Positions 1-4,709 of a stretch of DNA of 9,197 nucleotides are shown piece after piece. The DNA is from an uncultured bacterium. GTDB taxonomy: Bacteria; Planctomycetota; Phycisphaerae; Sedimentisphaerales; Anaerobacaceae. The notes under the pieces were generated by a model that had not been told where the DNA came from, searched no databases, and saw only the letters and a list, made by a program, of their open reading frames with translations. The translations under genes and the position numbers were made by a program. The DNA lies in the NCBI GenBank assembly GCA_913009865.1, contig CAJVYK010000077.1, positions 1-9,197 of the forward strand, written 5' to 3'. Positions within the stretch are counted from its first letter, which is position 1. Each line of letters starts with the position of its first letter.

Positions 1-87
1 TTGATTGTATATTTTTTTTTTCAAGCAGAAGACGGCATACGAGATAAAGGAATGTGACTGGAGTTCAGACGTGTGCTCTTCCGATCT
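1..87. other. Illumina P7/TruSeq adapter contamination (not genomic)
   Basis: Bases 22-45 match the Illumina P7 flow-cell oligo (CAAGCAGAAGACGG...GAGAT). Bases 46-53 are an 8-base index (AAAGGAAT, reverse complement ATTCCTTT, which I recall as TruSeq index 27). Bases 54-87 match the TruSeq read-2 adapter ending in GCTCTTCCGATCT. Bases 1-21 are T-rich; in the original read direction this is the poly-A-like junk produced when sequencing runs past the adapter. The stretch also supplies an artificial reading frame (residues such as FFFKQKTAYEI and CDWSSDVCSSDL) fused in frame to the real gene downstream. Genomic sequence starts at about base 88. Confidence 0.98.
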
Positions 88-265
88 CAAACCTGCAACA
101 AATTCAGAATTCTGGCAAACTAAAAGAGAGAGCAATGTTGCACGTGACAAAAGAAATTTAAGAGAATTAAAAAAGCAGGGCTGGAAAATTCTAACAGTAT
201 GGGAATGTCAGACTCGCAACGAGGACAAACTCACAAAAAAGCTGGAAAAATTTCTTTCTTCTTAA
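88..265 (+). CDS. vsr: Very short patch repair endonuclease (Vsr), C-terminal fragment
   Basis: About 58 residues remain and end at a TAA stop. They match the C-terminal third of Vsr endonucleases: the order N-S-E-F-W, then N-V-x-R-D, then L-x-x-x-G-W-K-I-L-T-V-W-E-C, then a final amphipathic helix, is the family signature (E. coli Vsr has TEFW, NVERD and GWRVLIVWEC). Vsr nicks DNA 5' of T:G mismatches left by deamination of 5-methylcytosine, and is normally encoded beside a DNA cytosine methyltransferase. The catalytic Asp and His residues lie upstream of this part and are missing, because the contig ends here and is capped by adapter sequence. The start is therefore off the window, and any ATG before base 88 is an adapter artefact. 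The intact chromosome may well carry a complete gene. A related short PD-(D/E)XK nuclease is the only alternative I would consider. Confidence 0.85.
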
Positions 266-411
266 CCCCAACCCCGCAATTTCTTTCAACAAAATGTTAA
301 AATTTTCTCTGTGTCCTCGGTGTCCTCTGTGGCTAAATTATATCCGTTTTTACTTTTTTTGACCAGTGTAAATCGGTGTTAATCTGTGTCTGAAAAATTA
401 GTGTCAATTCT

Positions 412-423
412 GCCGTAAGGCAT
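412..423. repeat. Small hairpin with GTAA tetraloop
   Basis: TGCC and GGCA pair around GTAA, giving a four-base stem with a GNRA-type tetraloop inside the repeat block. It is short and could be chance, but it is one of two hairpins within 90 bases. Confidence 0.4.
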
Positions 424-470
424 CCTGTGGAGTGCAAATTTGTGGCTAACTATCTTTGTGCCTAATATAA

Positions 471-499
471 GGAAGTCATCGCCCCTTAGGGGTGATTCC
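471..499. repeat. Strong inverted repeat / hairpin in the intergenic block
   Basis: ATCGCCCC at 478-485 pairs with GGGGTGAT at 489-496 around TTA, with one G-T wobble. Outer GGA (471-473) and TCC (497-499) can extend it across a bulge. There is no T-run on either side, so it is not a classic terminator. It resembles the palindromic cores of dispersed intergenic repeats. Confidence 0.6.
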
Positions 500-939
500 A
501 CAACTCAAAACTCAACACTCAAAATTCAAAACTATTTGTTTTTTCTCTGTCCCTATTCTGTCTTCTGTGTCCTGACTTCTGAATTCTCTTTTATCTCTGT
601 AATCTCTGTGGCTTTTAATAGCGTTTAGCAGATAGCGTATAGCGTTTAGGAAAAACTCTTTTCGTGTCTTTTGAGCTTTTTTGTGGCTAAAATAAATCCG
701 CATCATCCGTGAAACCTGTGGCTATTTTTTTACTTTTCCCTTTTTACTTTCTTCGTGGCTTCGTGGTAAAATCTTTCTGCGTTTTTTTACTTACTTTTTC
801 TCAATTTTTACCATTTTTCCCGCAAATTTTCGTAATTTTTCCACATTTTTCGAACATTTTTAAACGTTTTTACTCGTTTCCCCCTTGCCTGTTTTGTCTA
901 AACCACCCAAACCAACATAAGCAACTCCATTTTCCGCTC

Positions 940-967
940 AATAATCAATAATCAGTAATCAATAATC
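940..967. repeat. Tandem heptamer array, four AATAATC units
   Basis: Four consecutive 7-base units read AATAATC, AATAATC, AGTAATC and AATAATC, followed by a partial AAT. This is a simple-sequence repeat that could vary in copy number by slippage. It lies about 115 bases beyond the 3' end of lpxB, so no effect on a promoter is evident. Confidence 0.85.
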
Positions 968-1081
968 AATTAGAAATCCCCATTTTTTTTACAATTCTGG
1001 ATAATTCCAATTCTAAATTATAGCGACCAAAACCGCAATTTTTTTAAACCCAATTCTAAAAATCGTTTTTATTACTAATAT

Positions 1082-2224
1082 TTAATGCAGCATTTCAAGA
1101 ACGACTTGTGCTGTCCTTTCCGCTGCGCTGCCCTGTCCTAACGGCTTTGCCAATTCAATAAGCTCACCGCTGATTTGAGCTAACATATCACTATCTTCCA
1201 GGAGCTGCTCGATTACTTCCACAATCGGTTCAATCGAGCTGAAATACGGCATAAATTCCGGCACTAATTCCCTATCGTCTAAGATATTGACCAGGGACAG
1301 ATGTTTTGTTTTCAGCAGCCATCGTCCTATCAGATGCCATAAGAATTTGCTTGATTGATACATTATCACCATAGGACAGCCGTGCGCCGCTACCTGCAGA
1401 GTGGCACTGCCGCTGGCCACAATTGCAAAATCAGCGGTGCGGGCGGTATTACCGACCGAGCCGACTGTATATTTGCATCTGAAACCGAGAATGTGCATCG
1501 ATTTTAGAATTTCTTTTCTCTGCTCGTCCACAGCTACAGCAGTGAAAGTAACGTTAGGATATTTTCGCCTTATGCGAACTGCTATCTGCTGCATCGGCTG
1601 CCACAGCGAATCTATTTCAGCGGCTCGTGAGCCGGGCATAAGAGCAATTTGGGCATTTCCCGGCTCAAAATCAGCATATTTTCTTCTGTAACTGCCCAAA
1701 TTAGCGTCCAGTTCATCGAGCAGCGGATTGCCTACGAAAATTACATCGATGCCTTTTTGGCTGAACCATTCCTGCTCGAACGGCAGTATGCAACAAAGCT
1801 TATCACAGCATTTTCTAAGCTTTCCGATTCGCCAGCCGGCCCAGGCCCATAATTGGGGAGCTACGTAGAAAAGGGTCTTAATTTCTGCTTTTTTAGCCGC
1901 TTTTGCGATGTGGAAGTTGAAAGCCGGCGAATCGCAAACGATGACTAAGTCAACCTTATTGCTTTTAAAAAAACGCCTTATACGCCTTATCAATTTGTAG
2001 AAGCGAACGACCTGGCTAATCGCCTTATATGTCATTGCAGCTTTGCTGACGGTGTTTTCCAGCAATTTGCAGCCGGCGGCGGCCATTTTCGGCCCGCCTA
2101 CGCCGACAAATTCGATATCGTAACCGCTTCGCCGTAAAGCTGTTATTAAACCTGCACAGTGGGCGTCGGCACTTGGTTCAGCGGCGCTTATAAAAATGCG
2201 ATATGTCTTATCTTTTTCCGGCAT
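1082..2224 (-). CDS. lpxB: Lipid-A-disaccharide synthase (LpxB)
   Basis: At 380 residues this is normal length for LpxB, a GT19 glycosyltransferase at the inner face of the cytoplasmic membrane. It joins UDP-2,3-diacylglucosamine to lipid X, forming the lipid A disaccharide. Visible motifs are the N-terminal SAAEPSAD (residues 13-20, family form AGExSGD), GVGGPKM (41-47), the catalytic Asp region CDSPAFNF (97-104, D98), APQLWAWAGWR (122-132), GNPLLDE (165-171), LMPGSRAAEI (195-204) and SGSATLQ (271-277). Some usually conserved positions differ: Ala for Gly at 14 and 19, Ala101 where PDFN is usual, and Gln277 where Glu is usual. Residues 139-145 form a cysteine-rich CCDKLCC. The ATG at 2222-2224 has no clear Shine-Dalgarno site. 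The gene stands alone, divergent from the tsaC fusion, with no other lpx genes nearby. The assignment to the LpxB family is firm; full activity is inferred. Confidence 0.93.
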   Translation of the reverse strand: MPEKDKTYRIFISAAEPSADAHCAGLITALRRSGYDIEFVGVGGPKMAAAGCKLLENTVSKAAMTYKAISQVVRFYKLIRRIRRFFKSNKVDLVIVCDSPAFNFHIAKAAKKAEIKTLFYVAPQLWAWAGWRIGKLRKCCDKLCCILPFEQEWFSQKGIDVIFVGNPLLDELDANLGSYRRKYADFEPGNAQIALMPGSRAAEIDSLWQPMQQIAVRIRRKYPNVTFTAVAVDEQRKEILKSMHILGFRCKYTVGSVGNTARTADFAIVASGSATLQVAAHGCPMVIMYQSSKFLWHLIGRWLLKTKHLSLVNILDDRELVPEFMPYFSSIEPIVEVIEQLLEDSDMLAQISGELIELAKPLGQGSAAERTAQVVLEMLH

Positions 2225-2567
2225 AACTATTCAAGTCTATATGCTACCCGAAACAGCAAAAACAGCAATTAGATATTATTAGGATTCGGCTGATTTAACA
2301 AGAATTTATCGAGGGCGAAAATGGGACAGTTAGTTTTTCGAGACTTTTTGACCGCAAAAATGAGGTGTGCGGAGATGACATTTCGTATTGGGGTACCCCC
2401 CGGAAAATCTTGCTATTTCGGGTTGTTTAGTGTATCTTTAGACACAGACTGACGCTGACTAAATAACTCAAACTGACCAATTTTACTTTTTTAGACACAG
2501 ATTAACGCAGATTAACACAGTTTAAGTAAAAAGTTTTTGGACACGGACTGACGCTGACTAAATAAAG
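2225..2567. other. Divergent intergenic spacer between lpxB and the tsaC fusion gene
   Basis: These 343 bases separate two divergently transcribed genes and must hold both promoters. They include a GGGGTACCCC palindrome (2390-2399), a weak plus-strand promoter candidate (TTGCTA 2410-2415, 17-base gap, TATCTT 2433-2438), and a weak minus-strand one for lpxB (CAGCAA 2263-2268 and ATGCTA 2241-2246 as read on the plus strand, 16-base gap). Three related repeat units occupy 2441-2565. I see no convincing gene; a 25-codon frame beginning ATGACATTT near 2375 is too short to support. Confidence 0.6.
2441..2565 (+). repeat. Three related GACACRGAYTRACGCWGA units upstream of the tsaC fusion
   Basis: GACACAGACTGACGCTGACT plus AAATAA at 2441-2466 recurs at 2540-2565 with one mismatch in 26 bases. 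Between them, 2493-2518 is a diverged unit (AGACACAGATTAACGCAG then ATTAACAC). That middle unit matches the reverse complement of 366-391 at 23 of 26 positions, so the same family lies in opposite orientation on the two sides of lpxB. The last unit ends two bases before the ATG of the next gene and so occupies its 5' leader. Confidence 0.85.
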
Positions 2568-3689
2568 ATGCAGACAAAAATCGTAAAACTCGACGCTGCA
2601 AAAATCGATTCGGCGAAAATCAAAGAAGCTGCGCAAATCATAGACGACGGCGGACTGGTGGCTTTCCCTACCGAAACCGTCTATGGAATCGCCAGCCGAG
2701 TCAAACCCGACTCGCTAATCAAACTAAATAACCTTAAAGGCAGAGACCCCGACAAATACTATACGTTACATATCAGCCAAAAAACCGACGTTAAAAAGTA
2801 TCTGCCGAAAGTCGGACTGAAGGCAGAAAAACTAATCCGAAACGGCTGGCCTGGCCCTTTGACAATAGTCTTCGAATTAGACGATAAGGATATTAAAAAA
2901 CAGCAAGCCCATTTTGACAAAGAAGTTTTCGAAGGTTTGTATAAAGACAACTCCATAGGTATTCGATGTCCTGATAATCCGGTCGCAACAATGCTGCTGC
3001 AGTCAACGAAAAGCCCAGTGGTTGCGCCAAGTGCGAACATAACAGGCCAAAAGCCGGCTGTGGAGCCAGAGCAGGTTCTCGCTTACTTCTCAGGGCAAAT
3101 CGAACTGCTGCTGGACGCAGGGCCGTGCAAATACAAAAAAAACAGTAGTGTCGTGAAAATAGGCGGAAAGGGACTGCAAATTTTAAGGGTGGGCGTATAC
3201 TCCGAAACAGAACTGGAAGCACTGTCAGAGATTAAATTTCTGTTCGTATGCACCGGCAATACCTGCCGAAGCCCTATGGCTGAAGGAATATTCCGTAAAT
3301 GCTGGGCGGAAAAATTGGAATGCGAGGTTGACGACCTGGAAAAAAAAGGTTATAAAACGTTTTCTGCCGGCATTATGGATATGGCTGGTTTGCCGGCAAG
3401 TCCGGAGTCAATAGCAGCTTGTGCGGCTAAGGGGATTGATATAAAAGCTCACAAGAGCGGAACACTGTCCGAACAGCTCATCAAAGAATGTGATTTTATA
3501 TTCGCAATGAGCCGAATGCACCGCGAACGAATTACCGCCCTCAGCCCTGAAGCTGTAAATAAGTGCGTGTTATTAGCAGAAGATAAGGATATTCCTGACC
3601 CGATAGGCCAGCCACAGCAGGTTTACGACTATTGTGCTGAACTGATAGAGAAAGCTGTGAAAAAAAGGATTAGCGAGCTTGTGATATGA
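2568..3689 (+). CDS. Fusion protein: threonylcarbamoyl-AMP synthase (TsaC/Sua5) + YwlE-like low-molecular-weight phosphatase
   Basis: The protein has 373 residues in two domains. Residues 1 to about 212 are a Sua5/YrdC/TsaC domain, which makes threonylcarbamoyl-AMP from threonine, bicarbonate and ATP for tRNA t6A37. Its marks are FPTETVYG (33-40), LKGRDPDK (56-63), GWPGPLTIV (93-101), APSANITGQKPA (153-164) and NSSVVKI (192-198). Residues 222-373 are a low-molecular-weight phosphatase domain with the P-loop CTGNTCRS (228-235; nucleophile C228, R234) and the acid-base loop DPIG (344-347). T232 matches the threonine (T11) that gives B. subtilis YwlE specificity for phosphoarginine; classical tyrosine phosphatases have a hydrophobic residue there. 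In Firmicutes, sua5, ywlE and rpiB homologues are neighbours (ywlC-ywlE-ywlF), and here the first two are fused and the third overlaps by 4 bases. The ATG has no clear Shine-Dalgarno site and follows a repeat directly. Domain calls are firm; arginine specificity is inferred. Confidence 0.92.
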   Translation: MQTKIVKLDAAKIDSAKIKEAAQIIDDGGLVAFPTETVYGIASRVKPDSLIKLNNLKGRDPDKYYTLHISQKTDVKKYLPKVGLKAEKLIRNGWPGPLTIVFELDDKDIKKQQAHFDKEVFEGLYKDNSIGIRCPDNPVATMLLQSTKSPVVAPSANITGQKPAVEPEQVLAYFSGQIELLLDAGPCKYKKNSSVVKIGGKGLQILRVGVYSETELEALSEIKFLFVCTGNTCRSPMAEGIFRKCWAEKLECEVDDLEKKGYKTFSAGIMDMAGLPASPESIAACAAKGIDIKAHKSGTLSEQLIKECDFIFAMSRMHRERITALSPEAVNKCVLLAEDKDIPDPIGQPQQVYDYCAELIEKAVKKRISELVI

Positions 3690-4159
3690 AAATAGTAGTT
3701 GGAAGTGACCACCGTGGTTTCGAGGCCAAACAGCAAATCAAGGCCATAATCGCTCAGTTGGGACATGAGTGTATCGACGTGGGTACCACTGACAGTAACC
3801 CCGTTGATTACCCTGACCCGGCTTATCTGGCAGCAATGGCGGTAGCGAAAAAACAGGCCGACAAAGCTATCTTAGCATGCGGAACCGGCATAGGGATGAG
3901 CATAACAGCAAACAAAATAAAAGGAATAAGAGCTGCATTGTGCCACGACGAACTAAGCGCCCAAATTTCACGCCATCACAATGACGCAAATGTGCTTTGC
4001 GTGTCAGGGGACCTGACAGGAGAGGTACTACTGCGAAAAATAGTGGAAGTCTGGCTCAGTACCGAATTCAACGGCGGCAGACACCTAAGAAGGATAAGGA
4101 AAATAACGGCTATCGAAGAAGGCAAAGAGCCAAGAGAAGTTAAAAATAACGCTCAGTGA
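3686..4159 (+). CDS. rpiB: Ribose-5-phosphate isomerase B (RpiB/LacAB family)
   Basis: This 157-residue protein is close to the family length of about 150. RpiB interconverts ribose 5-phosphate and ribulose 5-phosphate in the cytosolic pentose phosphate pathway. Seen in order are VGSDHRGFE (5-13), DYPDPA (41-46), ACGTGIGMSITANKI (64-78) containing the presumed catalytic C65, RHHNDANVL (96-104) with the ring-opening histidine, and GGRHLRRI (130-137), which helps hold the phosphate. The last 20 or so residues (EEGKEPREVKNNAQ) are a charged tail. The ATG overlaps the TGA of the upstream fusion gene (ATGA at 3686-3689), so the two are one transcript and probably translationally coupled; no separate Shine-Dalgarno site is evident. 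LacA/LacB-type sugar isomerases share the fold, but the motifs favour RpiB. Confidence 0.95.
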   Translation: MKIVVGSDHRGFEAKQQIKAIIAQLGHECIDVGTTDSNPVDYPDPAYLAAMAVAKKQADKAILACGTGIGMSITANKIKGIRAALCHDELSAQISRHHNDANVLCVSGDLTGEVLLRKIVEVWLSTEFNGGRHLRRIRKITAIEEGKEPREVKNNAQ

Positions 4160-4395
4160 ACAGCGCAGCGAATAGGGATAACTCGGACACCGCCGCAATA
4201 CCGCCGGGCATCCATTTCGGGAGGGGGGCTAAGAAGAAAAGGCATAAAAGAAAAATTAGAAATCAGATGCAGATTCTGCATGTAGTATAGAAAAGTATAG
4301 CCACAAAAGCCGGTTTTTAGGCCTGCAAGTGAGTATATAACCTTTGTCTTCCCCGGATTTACGAGAAAAACCGCAAAAAAGTTCCGATATTTTTC

Positions 4396-4424
4396 TTGAC
4401 TTCAATTCGATAATGGGGTAGCAT
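4396..4424 (+). promoter_or_regulatory. Candidate sigma70-type promoter for the leader / GEVED gene
   Basis: TTGACT (4396-4401, five of six consensus) is followed after 17 bases by TAGCAT (4419-4424, four of six). Spacing is ideal. It would start transcription near 4431, ahead of the small ORF and hairpin. It rests on pattern only. Confidence 0.4.
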
Positions 4425-4464
4425 TTCCGACGGTTTATCGTGGTCTTGGCGAGGAGCGGCGACT

Positions 4465-4617
4465 ATGTTTTTCTCTTGTTCTATTCCTGCCTTTTTGCGC
4501 GGAAGACAACTTGCCATTGTAGTTTTTAGCTGGGTAAAGTCCATTTATTATCTGTCCATACCTCCAGAGAGTCTTCAAACAACCGGAATACGTCCGCTGA
4601 TTGTGCGCGCAAAGTAA
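4465..4617 (+). CDS. Candidate 50-residue small protein or leader peptide upstream of the GEVED gene
   Basis: An ATG at 4465 is preceded by GAGGAG (4451-4456) with an eight-base gap, a good Shine-Dalgarno arrangement. The frame runs 50 codons to TAA at 4615-4617. The product begins MFFSCSIPAFLRGRQ, has a hydrophobic, aromatic middle (about residues 16-33, LAIVVFSWVKSIYYL) that could span or associate with a membrane, and ends basic (IRPLIVRAK). I recognise no family. It lies about 40 bases after the promoter candidate and 92 bases before the next gene, with a perfect hairpin between. It could be a regulatory leader peptide, a small membrane protein or chance. An ORF of this size is not rare by chance, so the support is the ribosome site and position rather than homology. 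Confidence 0.3.
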   Translation: MFFSCSIPAFLRGRQLAIVVFSWVKSIYYLSIPPESLQTTGIRPLIVRAK

Positions 4618-4638
4618 AGTAAACAGCGATGAGGATAC

Positions 4639-4658
4639 CTTACGGCTGTTGCCGTAAG
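4639..4658 (+). promoter_or_regulatory. Perfect hairpin in the 5' leader of the GEVED gene
   Basis: CTTACGGC (4639-4646) pairs exactly with GCCGTAAG (4651-4658) around TGTT, an eight-base-pair stem. It lies 51 bases before the ATG and 21 after the small ORF's stop. AAAAGC follows rather than a T-run, so it is not a terminator as it stands. A second stem (CGCTG 4595-4599 with CAGCG 4624-4628) can form just upstream. It could be mRNA-stabilising or regulatory. Confidence 0.6.
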
Positions 4659-4695
4659 AAAAGCTATAACGAGTAAGTATTTTTAACAATTTTTC

Positions 4696-4701
4696 AGGAG
4701 G
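4696..4701 (+). promoter_or_regulatory. Strong Shine-Dalgarno site of the GEVED protein gene
   Basis: AGGAGG stands eight bases before the ATG at 4710 and fixes that start. It is much stronger than the sites before the housekeeping genes here, most of which show no clear Shine-Dalgarno sequence. Confidence 0.9.
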
Positions 4702-4709
4702 ATTTTATT

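Larger units (their letters stand above)
266..1081. repeat. Gene-free, T-rich intergenic block of degenerate word-like repeats
   Basis: These 816 bases contain no credible gene. The plus strand is strongly pyrimidine-rich. Short words recur in one orientation: TGTGGCTA at 328-335, 441-448, 682-689 and 717-724, with a near copy at 607-614; CTGTGTCC-type words at 309-316 and around 565-572; CGTGGCTTCGTGG near 754-766; and repeated TTTTTAC runs. A 26-base unit at 366-391 is the inverted relative of one at 2493-2518. An 11-mer ATAGCGTTTAG occurs at 618-628 and 639-649. CCAATTCTAAA occurs at 1007-1017 and 1050-1060. Similar phrases are, to my recollection, common between genes in environmental planctomycete and other uncultured genomes; their origin is unclear. 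The few open frames here are F-rich or low-complexity by-products of base composition. Confidence 0.75.
4160..4709. other. 550-base intergenic/leader region before the GEVED protein gene
   Basis: The left part (4160-4380) is a purine-rich run (about 4217-4262, with GGGAGGGGGG) followed by a short perfect dyad, ATGCAGA/TCTGCAT (4267-4281, centre T4274). No clear terminator for the upstream operon is visible. The right part holds a promoter candidate (4396-4424), a possible 50-codon ORF (4465-4617), several possible hairpins and the ribosome binding site of the next gene. If the promoter is real, the transcript has an untranslated leader of roughly 280 bases, unusually long. Fragments recall c-di-GMP-I riboswitch words, but the match is too poor to call. 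Confidence 0.6.

Noticed and set aside
5..87. N-terminal 28 residues of an apparent protein continuous with vsr
   Set aside because: They are encoded entirely by adapter and read-through sequence, not by genome.
512..951. Open frames on both strands in the T-rich block, including an F-rich 80-residue frame
   Set aside because: Composition by-products: low complexity, no ribosome sites, no recognisable motifs, overlapping repeats.
940..967. Possible CRISPR array
   Set aside because: It is a 7-base simple tandem repeat with no spacers and no cas genes.
1053..1070. AT-only inverted repeat (TAAAAATCGTTTTTA) as an lpxB terminator
   Set aside because: The stem is only A-T pairs in an AT-rich context, too weak to call.
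2375..2452. 25-codon frame starting ATGACATTT after GGAG
   Set aside because: Too short, ends within a repeat unit, and has no supporting motif.
2759..3222. Minus-strand frames opposite the tsaC fusion
   Set aside because: Shadows of a gene with clear family motifs on the plus strand.
4571..4658. c-di-GMP-I (GEMM) riboswitch
   Set aside because: Only scattered words agree; the GAAA tetraloop, P1a pairing and spacing are not met. Kept only as a check to run, not as a feature.
4359..4689. Minus-strand frames of 61 and 84 residues in the leader region
   Set aside because: No ribosome sites, no motifs, and they run opposite to the likely leader transcript.
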